From Leptospira stimsonii (GTDB lineage Bacteria; Spirochaetota; Leptospiria; Leptospirales; Leptospiraceae), in NCBI RefSeq assembly GCF_003545885.1, contig NZ_QHCT01000001.1, forward strand, positions 1 through 64,000: DNA of 64,000 nucleotides, read 5' to 3'. Made by a program: the position numbers and the translations under genes. The notes under the pieces are model-generated. The model ran no database searches and was not told where the DNA came from. It was given only the letters and a program-made list of their open reading frames with translations. Shown one piece after another: positions 53,100 to 61,479 of the stretch. Each line of letters starts with the position of its first letter. Positions within the stretch are counted from its first letter, which is position 1.

Positions 53100-53410
53100 G
53101 TTTTGACGGAATCTTTCCAATTCCACCATTTTAGCTTTTCTGAATTCGGTTGTTTCGTGTTCAGTGCGTAGTGGACACAACGAAAGACGTAGAGCATACA
53201 ACGATCCACATGTCCTCCGTGAAAATCGCAGATTTGAACGTAGAGTTTTTCCGGGTCCTTCGATTTGATTTCATCCAGACTTCGAAATCCTAGATTCCAA
53301 AAATCCATCGCGATCGACTTACCGACCCCGGGAAGAGTTTGAAATTCTCTTAGAATATCGGATTGCTCCATATAGTCTACGTTGGATTTTGAATATTCTT
53401 TTTTCTTCAT
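53081..53410 (-). CDS. Cdd1-like helix-hairpin-helix protein
   Basis: A 109-residue protein. The start at 53410 is set by ATGA overlap with the ThiF/MoeB-like gene; an ATG 12 bases upstream is possible. The helix-hairpin-helix motif is FQTLPGVGKSIAMDFWNLGF near residues 24-43, followed by DPEKLYVQICDFHGGHVDRC and MLYVFRCVHYAL, matching the small 'pathogenicity locus Cdd1' family, whose members may bind DNA but have no proven function. The coupling with a ThiF/E1-like enzyme is worth noting. C-terminal part rich in Lys/Trp. Confidence 0.82.
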   Translation of the reverse strand: MKKKEYSKSNVDYMEQSDILREFQTLPGVGKSIAMDFWNLGFRSLDEIKSKDPEKLYVQICDFHGGHVDRCMLYVFRCVHYALNTKQPNSEKLKWWNWKDSVKTQKLKR

Positions 53411-54168
53411 ATATGAGAACACGCCTTACAATCGGATCGTTTTAAAAGAGAAACTTTGTGGAAATTCATGGATTTGGCTTCCAATTGAAGAATCGATCCG
53501 AAAACGCCGGGTGATTCTTCGTTTACCAGTCCCAATAAGAATTTGACCGCCTCGGTAGCTTGGATGCTTCCGATAATTCCAGCCATACTTCCGATCACAC
53601 CCGCTTCGGAACAACTCGGAATCGCATCAGAGGGAGGGAGGGTTTCGTAGATACAACGGTAGCAAGGATCGATTCCGGGGCGGATTCCCAAAATCATCCC
53701 GTCAAAACGAAGAATTCCCGCGATGAGAAGCGGAATCTTCAACTTACAAGATAAGTCGTTTATCAAAAACTTTGTTTCGAAGTTATCGGATCCTTCCAAA
53801 ATGAGATCGCAATCTTTTAGGAGATTCTCCGCATTCTCCTCTTGAATACGCAAAGGAAAAGATTCGACTTCGATAAAAGGATTCAATTCTTGAATTCTTT
53901 GTTTTGCGGTTTCGGCTTTGGAAGAACCGATCTCGGAATGTTTGAAAAGAATTTGTCTTTGAAGATTGGTCGTGTCGACAATATCCGAATCTAAAATTCG
54001 AATTTTTCCGATCCCGGCCGCGGCGAGATAAAAGAGAACGGGAGAACCCAAGCCCCCGGCCCCGATCACAGTTACCCGGGAGGACTTGAGTTTTTCTTGG
54101 CCCCCGCGTTTGACCTCATCCAGGAGAATATTCCGTGAATAACGGCTGATTTCCGGAGGAGTCAACAA
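53407..54168 (-). CDS. ThiF/MoeB-type adenylyltransferase (E1-like)
   Basis: A 253-residue protein of the ThiF/MoeB/HesA family. It has the opening PPEISRYSRNILLDEV, nucleotide motif VIGAGGLGSPVLFYLAAAGI, DSDIVDTTNLQRQILF and the C-terminal zinc site from CYRC and CKAC. These enzymes adenylate the C-terminal Gly of ThiS/MoaD-like small sulfur carriers, using ATP. No carrier gene is next to it, so which of thiamine, molybdopterin or another pathway it serves cannot be told. It lacks a rhodanese domain. Start TTG 54168 or 54165; the family start context fits. It is preceded by the HEAT gene 15 bases away and overlaps the Cdd1-like gene by ATGA. Confidence 0.88.
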   Translation of the reverse strand: MLTPPEISRYSRNILLDEVKRGGQEKLKSSRVTVIGAGGLGSPVLFYLAAAGIGKIRILDSDIVDTTNLQRQILFKHSEIGSSKAETAKQRIQELNPFIEVESFPLRIQEENAENLLKDCDLILEGSDNFETKFLINDLSCKLKIPLLIAGILRFDGMILGIRPGIDPCYRCIYETLPPSDAIPSCSEAGVIGSMAGIIGSIQATEAVKFLLGLVNEESPGVFGSILQLEAKSMNFHKVSLLKRSDCKACSHI

Positions 54169-54183
54169 GGGCTTTGGAGAAAA

Positions 54184-54657
54184 TTAGAGTTTGAGTTTCT
54201 TTTTGATAAGATCCAAGAAATCGGAAACGTACTCGTCTCCTCTGCGATTCTTGTCAGCGAATTCGAATGCTTCTTTTGTGGAATCTTCCAGTTTTTCATT
54301 CTTCGTTGTGATATTGAGAAGAGAAGCTAACGAAGCATAGACGATATCTCCGTTTTCGGAAGAGATGATTTTGTTTTTTAATGCAATCGCCGTGTCGCCT
54401 GGTTCGGCGATTTTCCCGAGTGCGATCGCCGCGGCTGTCGCGATTTTCGGCTCGTTGTTGCGATTGAGGAGATTGATGAGTTCGGGAATTGCGGATTTTT
54501 CTTTTCCTTTTCCAAGAGCCACTGCGGATTCGTATTTTTCACTGTCGGAACCGGAAGAAAGTGTTTTGATATGCTCGTCGGTCGATTTTTCCGCGAGAAG
54601 GGCTCCGGAAGAAAGAGAAACAACAAATGCAAGAATTAGAAGAGAACGAAATTTCAT
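54184..54657 (-). CDS. Exported HEAT-repeat protein
   Basis: A 157-residue protein with a Sec signal (SLLILAFVVSLSSGALLA) and about three HEAT-like helical repeats: SEKYESAVALGKGKEKSAIP, EPKIATAAAIALGKIAEPGD, DIVYASLASLLNITTK. HEAT repeats bind partners; the protein is likely periplasmic. It is 15 bases before the ThiF-like gene on the same strand and seems to be first in this three-gene run. Function unknown. Confidence 0.85.
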   Translation of the reverse strand: MKFRSLLILAFVVSLSSGALLAEKSTDEHIKTLSSGSDSEKYESAVALGKGKEKSAIPELINLLNRNNEPKIATAAAIALGKIAEPGDTAIALKNKIISSENGDIVYASLASLLNITTKNEKLEDSTKEAFEFADKNRRGDEYVSDFLDLIKKKLKL

Positions 54658-54905
54658 GAGGGACTCCTTTCCCTCGGAAGAATCGTCTCCGGAAACGGAA
54701 TCGTCAATCGAAAATTGACTTCTCTTTTCTTCCGTCCGAGAATCGAGAGGAAGAAGATGAATTTTCGGAAAAGGGAAGAATTCTCTCTCTCGACGAAAGT
54801 TCCGGGATTTTTTGTAAAACCTCTTATTTCAGCCGAAAGGAGTTCCCGAAAGATAAGAATCCTGATTTGAAAGACTCATCCGTCGGAAAAAAGACAGTCC
54901 TCCGT

Positions 54906-55038
54906 GAAAGCCGCGGTCCCCACCCACATCGGGTGGAGGAGGCGGGTCCGCGGGAAAAATTCGGAAAAATTTCTCTATCCTAAAAAAGGATTTTCCGCAA
55001 GAAGAATTCTCTTCGAGATTTTGTGTAGGAACTCCCAC
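54906..55038 (+). repeat. Interspersed repeat unit, copy 1
   Basis: Reads GAAAGCC, then a hairpin CCACCC-ACATC-GGGTGG (stem 54920-54925/54931-54936), a G-rich run, GCGGGAAAAATTCGG, an AT-rich part with TTTCTCTATC, and ends GTAGGAACTCC (55025-55035). Copy 2 in the gap after the M48 gene has the same order in reverse orientation. Confidence 0.7.
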
Positions 55039-55154
55039 GAAGTTACAAAAATCAGAACGATCTTTGATTCGAAAAAATAAAACCGAAAAAGGAACCGTTC
55101 CTCAATTTCTGTCTCGAAAAAACCCGGATCCGGAACGATCTTTCCCTCCTCCCT

Positions 55155-55172
55155 TGTCGGAGTTCCGACAAA
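55155..55172. repeat. Palindromic GGAGTTCC core element
   Basis: TTGTCGGAGTTCCGACAA: eight-base perfect arms around a GT centre. Same core as in the 43.9-44.4 kb array and the copies flanking the M48 gene. Confidence 0.65.
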
Positions 55173-55322
55173 GAATTTTTTTCGAAAAGAAGATGACAAA
55201 TTTTAAAAAAATACATTCCCAAAATTTTCTTTCGAATTATTTGTCCCGATATTTCTCCATATCGACTATACTATGTAAAAACAAAGGTTCGAAAAATTGG
55301 GAATCAAAAAGGACGTTCTTTT

Positions 55323-57638
55323 ATGGAAATAAATTCTCCAATCAATACGCTTCCCTCCGAAGTTTCAGGGTGGAATCAAGCTCACAAACGAAATCTTTGG
55401 TTGACCGTTATAGGACTTGTTCTTTTTGTTCTCGTCTATCTTGCGTTAAGCGGATGGTTCGCCTGGGCTTCGTATTCTTTTATTCATCATGGGCTCGCGG
55501 GAAACGGTTTGGAATTGTATTCTTGGATCGCGGGCATCGGCTCCGGCTTGATCTCCTTATTTATGATCAAAGCCTTATTCTTCGTAAAAAAAGGGAATAT
55601 GGGAGACGAATACGAAATCACGGAAAAAGACCAACCGCACCTCTTTCAATTCCTCCATCAATTAGCGGACGAGACGGGAGCTCCGAGACCACACCGAGTC
55701 TTTCTTTCTCCGCAAGTGAACGCATGCGTCTTTTACGATTTATCGATGCTCAATTTTTTCTTTCCATCTAAGAAGAATCTTGAGATCGGACTCGCACTCG
55801 TAAACGTTCTGAGCATCAGCGAATTGAAAGCGGTTTTAGCGCACGAGTTCGGACACTTCGCGCAAAAGAGTATGGCCGTAGGAAACTGGGTTTATATCGC
55901 GCAACAAATCGCCGCACACTTGATTGCAAGAAGAGATGCGTTAGACGATTTCTTACGCTCCGTTTCTCGTTTTGATATTCGAGTCGCATGGATCGGTTGG
56001 ATTCTACGTCTTGTGATCTGGTCTCTCCGATCTGCGATGGAATCTTTTTTCAACTTAGTCGTTCTCGCACAAAGAGCGCTCTCCAGAGAGATGGAATTTC
56101 AAGCCGATTTGGTTGCGGTTTCCGTGACCGGAAGCGACGCCCTGATTCACGCATTACATAAATTGCAAGCGGCGGATGAAGCCTGGGAAACGACGCAAGG
56201 TTTTATCATCGATCATATAAGAATGGGAAAAGGCGCGAAGGATATCTTTCCGATTCATTCCAAAATCATTGATCAATCTAGAAAGATCTGGAACAACCCG
56301 CATTATGGAAAAGTTCCCGAGTTGCCTTCCGAAAATCCGGAGAAACACCGGATTTTTACCTCTGAGATCGCGCAACCCCCGCGGATGTGGGCGACTCACC
56401 CTTACAATCATGAAAGAGAAGCGAACGCAAAAAAAAGATATGTTCCGAAATCTCTGGATGACCGGAGCGGATGGTTGATCTTCGACGACGCGGATTCTTT
56501 AAGAGAAAAATTTACGGAACGGATTCTTTCCAATTTCAAAACGGATTTCAATCACGATCCCGAAATTCTAACAAGCGTGGATGAATATTATAAAAAAGAA
56601 TATCTCAACAGCGATTACAAAGGAGCGTATCTCGGAAGATCGTTCGTCCGTTATGCGTCTTCTCCGAAAGAATTCTACTCTTATCAAGTGAGTTCCTTGA
56701 AAGAAGAACTCGAAAATCTTTATCCGCAGAGTTTATCCGAACAACTCGAAAAACTTCGCTCCCTTGAAAAAGAAAAAAACTTATTGATCGGCGTAAAAGA
56801 GGGTTTTTACACACCTTCGGACGGAGTCATTCGATTTCGAGGAGAAGAATTGAAAAAGAGGGAACTTCCCGCGGCAATCAAAAGCCTGGAAGAAGAATGT
56901 AAAAAAATCCAAACTCTTCTCTTCGAACAGGATAAGAGATGCCGTTCGGTTCACAAGAAGGCGGCCGAAAAAGTGGGAATGGGTTGGCCAGAATATCTAA
57001 GCGGCCTTTTGGAAATACTTCACTACGCCGATCATTCCATGGCTAATTTAGAGGACAGCAAAGCGCTGTTGAATAACGTTTATACCGTTGTCACTGCTGA
57101 TCGTCACGTAAGCCACTCAGAGTTAATTCGTCTCGTCGTAGCAGGGAATCAGGTTTTCGATGCACTTGAGGAAATCCACAAACATAAGGAAAATATAATA
57201 TTAGACGCAGGACTTCTGAAAGATTTAGAACTGAAAGATTGGTCCTCTGCCTTTAGTAAATTCGAATTCACTCGAGCTACCGAAGACAACATGCAGAAAT
57301 GGCTCGAGGTCGTTGACTCTTGGATCGACGAGGCATTGAGTGCTCTTTCCGCGCTCAAACACGCAAGCCTGGAAAGGTTATTGATCGCAGAATCGAAAGT
57401 AGCCGAAAAAATTCGCAATGGCCGATTCAAATTGGAGCATGCGCCGGAACCTTCGAAGGCGGTAACTGAATATTCTACCTTAACGCCCGGAAAAGAGCGG
57501 GAATTGCAAAAACGTTTGGATCTCTGGGATCGATTTCAAACCGCGGACGGACTTGTTCCTGGACTTTTGCGTTTTGCCGTCGCAACCGGAATTTTGAGTG
57601 CCGCTTTGTATTTCACAAGTTTTGCCGTTCTTCGTTAG
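55323..57638 (+). CDS. M48-family membrane metalloprotease
   Basis: A 771-residue protein, long for the family because of a C-terminal extension. Two helices near residues 27-85 precede the domain. The zinc site is HEFGH at residues 174-178 (LAHEFGHFAQK) with the third ligand in SREMEFQADLVAV near 257. Such M48 enzymes (HtpX/BepA relatives) cut misfolded membrane proteins. Residues about 260-680 are mostly helical and include NLEDSKALLNNVYTVVTADR. A final helix GLLRFAVATGILSAALYF. Both flanking gaps carry the same non-coding repeat in opposite orientation. Start ATG has GGACG nearby. Confidence 0.88.
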   Translation: MEINSPINTLPSEVSGWNQAHKRNLWLTVIGLVLFVLVYLALSGWFAWASYSFIHHGLAGNGLELYSWIAGIGSGLISLFMIKALFFVKKGNMGDEYEITEKDQPHLFQFLHQLADETGAPRPHRVFLSPQVNACVFYDLSMLNFFFPSKKNLEIGLALVNVLSISELKAVLAHEFGHFAQKSMAVGNWVYIAQQIAAHLIARRDALDDFLRSVSRFDIRVAWIGWILRLVIWSLRSAMESFFNLVVLAQRALSREMEFQADLVAVSVTGSDALIHALHKLQAADEAWETTQGFIIDHIRMGKGAKDIFPIHSKIIDQSRKIWNNPHYGKVPELPSENPEKHRIFTSEIAQPPRMWATHPYNHEREANAKKRYVPKSLDDRSGWLIFDDADSLREKFTERILSNFKTDFNHDPEILTSVDEYYKKEYLNSDYKGAYLGRSFVRYASSPKEFYSYQVSSLKEELENLYPQSLSEQLEKLRSLEKEKNLLIGVKEGFYTPSDGVIRFRGEELKKRELPAAIKSLEEECKKIQTLLFEQDKRCRSVHKKAAEKVGMGWPEYLSGLLEILHYADHSMANLEDSKALLNNVYTVVTADRHVSHSELIRLVVAGNQVFDALEEIHKHKENIILDAGLLKDLELKDWSSAFSKFEFTRATEDNMQKWLEVVDSWIDEALSALSALKHASLERLLIAESKVAEKIRNGRFKLEHAPEPSKAVTEYSTLTPGKERELQKRLDLWDRFQTADGLVPGLLRFAVATGILSAALYFTSFAVLR

Positions 57639-58193
57639 AATCGAAAAAAGGATTTGGAGAATTCGGATTCCACTTTCTCGGCTTCGGCCTTTGCAAAGGG
57701 ATAAAATTCCGAAGAAAAAGATTTCTCAATCCCGTTTCAGTTGGATCTTTTCCGGAAAAAAGTTTCACGGAAAAGAATCGAGGCCCTCGACCGATAACGC
57801 GTCCTTGCAATCTGGAAAAACGATTTGGAATCAGTCGAGGCAACCCAGATCGGGATTTTCTAGGAGTTCCTACGTTTCCGACTTTTTCTTGCAAAATATT
57901 GATTTTCTGATAGAGCAAAGTTTCCCGAAGTTTTCCGCCCCCCTCCCCTCCACCCTAAATTTGGGTGGGGCTTTCGTTTTACGAAAATTCGTCGTTCTTA
58001 CGACAGGATCTTTTAAAGAGTGAGCTCACAATTGCGGTAAGCTTTGCGGAATCCAAAAGAGAAAGGGATCGTAAAATCCCGATCAAAAACGGAAGTCAAG
58101 ATTCGAAAACCCCTCGTTTTTTCGATCCTCTTGTGATTGTCATTTCTCCGAGTTTCGTAAGAATGGTTCGAAGTTCCGAAAAATCACAGAGAT
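57639..58193. other. Repeat-bearing non-coding gap right of the M48 gene
   Basis: About 555 bases without a supported gene; contains repeat copy 2 (57861-57976). A small TTTCGT/ACGAAA hairpin follows it. The promoter of the permease gene probably lies after 58000. Confidence 0.55.
57861..57976 (-). repeat. Interspersed repeat unit, copy 2 (reverse orientation)
   Basis: On the minus strand it runs CGAAAGCC, CCACCC-AAATTTA-GGGTGG (stem 57950-57955/57963-57968), a G-rich run, GCGGAAAACTTCGG, TTTGCTCTATC, then ends in GTAGGAACTCC around 57861-57873. The order of blocks and spacing match copy 1 at 54906-55038. Confidence 0.7.
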
Positions 58194-59354
58194 ATGTCCG
58201 CATTCCCGCTCAAACTCGATCCGATCAAATCCTTCTTTCAATATTGGAAGAAAGAATTTTTTCCTCTCAAAATCTTAGATAAGTATTTGTTCGGAGAATT
58301 CTTCAAAATTTTTATCGGAACCGTGATTCTTCTTACAGGGATCATGTTGCTTTCGCTCGTAAACGACAACATGAGAAACTTTACGACGACAAAAGCTCCC
58401 CGCTATCACGTCGCACTCTTCCTCGTTTATAGTCTTCCTAAAATCATCTCAACTACCGTAGTATCGATGTCTCTGATGTTCTCGATTTGTTTTACGGTGG
58501 GTCAGTTTTCGGTGAACAAAGAGCTGGTTTCCATGATGGCCGCGGGAGTTTCGTTTTTTAGAATCGTAGCTCCCTTGATTCTTTTTGGAATTCTCATGTG
58601 GATCATCATGCTTTTGGGAACGGAGTTTATCGTAAGACCGGTAAACAAACTCGCAAAGATAGAACACGATACTCTTACCGAAGGCATGGGAACGTTAGCC
58701 AACAGCGTCTATCAATTTCATGTAAAGGGAAAGGAAGGATTCTACTATTTGTATTTCTATGATCCGGATAAGGACGAGATCAACGGAGGATTCAATTATA
58801 TTCGGCTTCGTCCGGACGGATCTCCGGAAACCGTTATCTCTTCCTTAAAAGCAAAATACAATTACGAGACAAGAATCTGGAAAATGAAACGTGTGGAAGA
58901 ATGGCACTTTGACAGCGATCTCAATCTTTCTTCCCAGGAATCCTTTGAAGAGAAAGAATACGAACTACCGGAAGACCCGACCTATTTCAAGGTTCCCGCG
59001 GGCTCCGTGGAAGAGATGAATTTGATCCAGTTGGGTGAAGAACAAAAAAGAAGAATTCAGAAAGGACTTCCTTATGGAGACGTTCTTACCGAAAAACATT
59101 CCGTCTTTGCACTTCCAATGATGACGATTATCGTAACGTTGATCGGAACGATCGCAGGTTATTTTACGAAAAAAACGGCAGGGGTCGCGTCTTTAGGAAT
59201 TACGATCGGAGTTGTATTGATCTATTATATCTTCAATTCCGCGGGAAAATCGTTGGGCGAAAACGGCGTCATCCCCGCGTTCTTAGGTGTTTGGATCACA
59301 CCGGGAATGTTTTTGGGTTTATGTTTCTGGATGTTTCGTCGCATGAATCTTTGA
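58194..59354 (+). CDS. LptF/LptG-family permease (YjgP/YjgQ)
   Basis: A 386-residue protein of the usual length. Hallmarks: LDKYLFGEFFKIFIGTVIL at the N-terminus, six membrane helices with a large periplasmic domain (about 125-280), then LPMMTIIVTLIGTIAGYF and SLGITIGVVLIYYIFNSAGK, LGVWITPGMFLGLC. LptF/G form the inner-membrane part of the LPS transport system with LptB. No second copy or lptB is next to it; the partner is elsewhere. Start ATG follows a weak AGAGAT site. Between LptF and LptG I cannot decide. Confidence 0.9.
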   Translation: MSAFPLKLDPIKSFFQYWKKEFFPLKILDKYLFGEFFKIFIGTVILLTGIMLLSLVNDNMRNFTTTKAPRYHVALFLVYSLPKIISTTVVSMSLMFSICFTVGQFSVNKELVSMMAAGVSFFRIVAPLILFGILMWIIMLLGTEFIVRPVNKLAKIEHDTLTEGMGTLANSVYQFHVKGKEGFYYLYFYDPDKDEINGGFNYIRLRPDGSPETVISSLKAKYNYETRIWKMKRVEEWHFDSDLNLSSQESFEEKEYELPEDPTYFKVPAGSVEEMNLIQLGEEQKRRIQKGLPYGDVLTEKHSVFALPMMTIIVTLIGTIAGYFTKKTAGVASLGITIGVVLIYYIFNSAGKSLGENGVIPAFLGVWITPGMFLGLCFWMFRRMNL

Positions 59355-59563
59355 AATCTTAAGTCAATTTATATTTTTTTTTACAAATTCCGAAAAAAAA
59401 TTCATTTATTTCCCGAGTACCGTCCGATATCTAGTATAGATTGTCTACAGAATTAAAATCTTTGATGCGACATAGAGCACTTAAGGAAAGAAGTCCCTTC
59501 TAAAGTTCACAACCTCAAGTTGGTGTTCTTTCCGGATTTATCATTCTGAAGGGAGGAAAGAAC
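59355..59563. other. Gap upstream of the short protein gene
   Basis: AT-rich, no gene and no terminator hairpin. A promoter for the next gene is presumably here but no clear consensus is visible. Confidence 0.35.
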
Positions 59564-60088
59564 ATGGAAGTTCCACTCACAAATCTGATCAGCTCCGCGG
59601 AAAAATTGATCCGCGACAAACGGTCTTCCGTTGGTGGGAGAACCGCGTCCGCACAGGAAGGACAAGGAAGTCTGGACAAAACAGAATTTTCATCGGGACT
59701 CACTTCCCGATACCTGAAAATCCAGGAAACCCTTTCTAGCCTACAAGGAGAATTCTCGAAAGAACAGATGAAGCTCGGAATTTTGAATGAAGGGAGCACG
59801 CCGAACAGCGAACTCATCAACATTCTTTTCGGAGAAACGCCTCTGTTCAGAGAATTGTCCGAAAATCCGGACATGGATCAAGCCGTTCTAAAAGAGCAGA
59901 TTCAGGATAAAAAGAATAAACTAACGGATTCGATCCGAAACTTGGAAGTAGAATCGGAGAATATCTTTTCAGTAGGAATGTTGAAAGGCCAGGAGAATTT
60001 CTCCAAATCCTTGGAAGCCATTACCGGAAAAGGCGTTCAGATGAAACAACTTTCCGAAAAAACCATAGAACGATTGATTAAAGAATAA
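59564..60088 (+). CDS. Short helical hypothetical protein
   Basis: A 174-residue protein with a strong ribosome site (GGGAGGAAAGAAC before ATG). It is almost all helical and acidic, with no signal peptide: LTNLISSAEKLIRDKRSS at the start, LKIQETLSSLQGEFSKEQMK and VLKEQIQDKKNKLTDSIRN, ending QLSEKTIERLIKE. No motif I recognise; the coiled-coil layout might suit a FlgN-type chaperone or scaffold, as speculation. It is a single-gene unit, followed by a clear terminator. Confidence 0.75.
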   Translation: MEVPLTNLISSAEKLIRDKRSSVGGRTASAQEGQGSLDKTEFSSGLTSRYLKIQETLSSLQGEFSKEQMKLGILNEGSTPNSELINILFGETPLFRELSENPDMDQAVLKEQIQDKKNKLTDSIRNLEVESENIFSVGMLKGQENFSKSLEAITGKGVQMKQLSEKTIERLIKE

Positions 60089-60093
60089 GAATC

Positions 60094-60133
60094 GGGGAAT
60101 TTTGTAGAGTTAAATTCCCCTTTCTTTTTTTTC
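60094..60133 (+). terminator. Rho-independent terminator
   Basis: Perfect nine-base stem GGGGAATTT (60094-60102) / AAATTCCCC (60112-60120) with a nine-base loop, followed by TTTCTTTTTTTTC. Lies 5 bases after the stop of the short helical gene. Confidence 0.9.
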
Positions 60134-60187
60134 TCTCCTCAAATTACGACCTGCTCGGATCGAATATTAGAATTTCTGCATCCACTT

Positions 60188-61369
60188 TTAACCCGTATCT
60201 TTTTCAGTGAAATTCTCCCGTCCCCGAATACGAATCGTTTCACTCGAAATTTTCTTCAATGTTTCCTTTCGTTTTAAATGGGAAAAAATCTTCTCGGTAT
60301 CGTTTAGGTAATCGATCCACAATTCCAGCTTGAGCTTTTTGGGACGATCGGAAGCTTCGAAAAAGAATTCTTTTTGAGCCGAGTTTCTATTTCCGGACGG
60401 AGCTGGGATCCTTGTATCGGATTCTAAAATCCGGGGTTCGTTAGATTTCTCCTTTTCTTCCTTGGTTGCATTTCGATATAACTTTCGAAGTATAAACTCT
60501 TCCCGAAACTTTCCGGATTCCGAATATACTTTCAACCGTAGTGCGCGAAAGAGATCGCCGGTGGGATACGAATGACCGATCCCGAGCGATATGATTCGAA
60601 CCTCTATCGTTCTTGGACCGACGTATTCGGCTTCCAGCTCAAGACTCTTTTTCAATTCGGAGATGGAATGCCCTCCACGGAAGGAATGTGTATTGTTAGT
60701 CGAGGGCGCAAGATGACAATCGATACAATTCGATTCGTTCGCAAATCCGGAATGACGCCATTCGTTTACCGTATCCTGCATATTCAAGTTGGAATATTCA
60801 AAAGGAGAAATATGATCTTTCAACGAGAGCCAAGTCGGAAAGTTGAACTGATGACAGGACGCACAAAGTTCTTCGGTTCCAAAGGATTCGATTAGGATAT
60901 ACTCGTGATATTTTTTTCGAGACGGGTTCGGGTCTTTACTTGAAAGAATCTTTCCCTGCCGAACATGACAAACGTTGCAGGATATTCCTTCTTCCGGTTT
61001 AAACGGAGTTTGATCCAAACTGGATCGTAAGGGAGAATGACAATTTTCACACCATTGCATGGGTTCTTGAGAAAAACTGCTTCTGTAAATCTCGTTCGTA
61101 TGAGCTACTTTATGACGAGAACGATTCCAATTTCCGTAAACGACCTTGTGACACGGTTTGCAATCCGCCGCAGAATCCAACAATCTTCCGGAATCTTTAT
61201 CTCGAATCGTGTCCGACTCAGGATGAAAGGAAACGGGTCGGATCCCGTTTTCAAATCTTAAAAATTCAAAAAGTCTAATGCTTTTTTTTCCTGATTCTGA
61301 ACCGAGGAAGGTGACCAAAAAACAACCGGTCGTCAAAAACAAGAATATAAAACGTGGATTGAATTTCAT
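60188..61369 (-). CDS. Five-haem c-type cytochrome
   Basis: A 393-residue protein from ATG 61369 (signal KFNPRFIFLFLTTGCFLVTFL; possible lipobox TTGC). Five CxxCH haem sites: CKPCH, CENCH, CNVCH, CASCH and CIDCH, all in the first 240 residues. The C-terminal 170 residues are beta-rich with GIGHSYPTGDLFRALRLKVY and no further haem. Layout resembles multihaem cytochromes that feed electrons to nitrate/TMAO-type or peroxide reductases; no partner gene is adjacent, so the role in periplasmic electron transfer is inferred. An in-frame ATG at 61429 is less likely. It diverges from the SH3 lipoprotein gene. Confidence 0.88.
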   Translation of the reverse strand: MKFNPRFIFLFLTTGCFLVTFLGSESGKKSIRLFEFLRFENGIRPVSFHPESDTIRDKDSGRLLDSAADCKPCHKVVYGNWNRSRHKVAHTNEIYRSSFSQEPMQWCENCHSPLRSSLDQTPFKPEEGISCNVCHVRQGKILSSKDPNPSRKKYHEYILIESFGTEELCASCHQFNFPTWLSLKDHISPFEYSNLNMQDTVNEWRHSGFANESNCIDCHLAPSTNNTHSFRGGHSISELKKSLELEAEYVGPRTIEVRIISLGIGHSYPTGDLFRALRLKVYSESGKFREEFILRKLYRNATKEEKEKSNEPRILESDTRIPAPSGNRNSAQKEFFFEASDRPKKLKLELWIDYLNDTEKIFSHLKRKETLKKISSETIRIRGRENFTEKDTG

Positions 61370-61479
61370 GGAACCGGATCCCGAGAATTTAATTCTCCGA
61401 ATGAGAAAATACATTTTAGGTTGACCCATTTTACGGCAAACATCATTTTTATAAAATCAACTTTCGGATCCGATAAGAT

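Larger units (their letters stand above)
54658..55322. other. Repeat-bearing non-coding gap left of the M48 gene
   Basis: About 665 bases without a supported gene. It contains a GGAGTTCC core at 54836-54848, the 133-base repeat unit at 54906-55038, and a further core TTGTCGGAGTTCCGACAA (55155-55172). The remainder is AT-rich. Confidence 0.6.

Noticed and set aside
55064..55771. 235-codon plus-strand frame overlapping the M48 start
   Set aside because: Arg/Ser/Phe-rich with no motif; its right half overlaps the clearly coding M48 frame and its left half covers repeat-bearing non-coding DNA.
57598..58023. 141-codon plus-strand frame after the M48 gene
   Set aside because: Starts inside the M48 gene and crosses the repeat; low-complexity, not protein-like.
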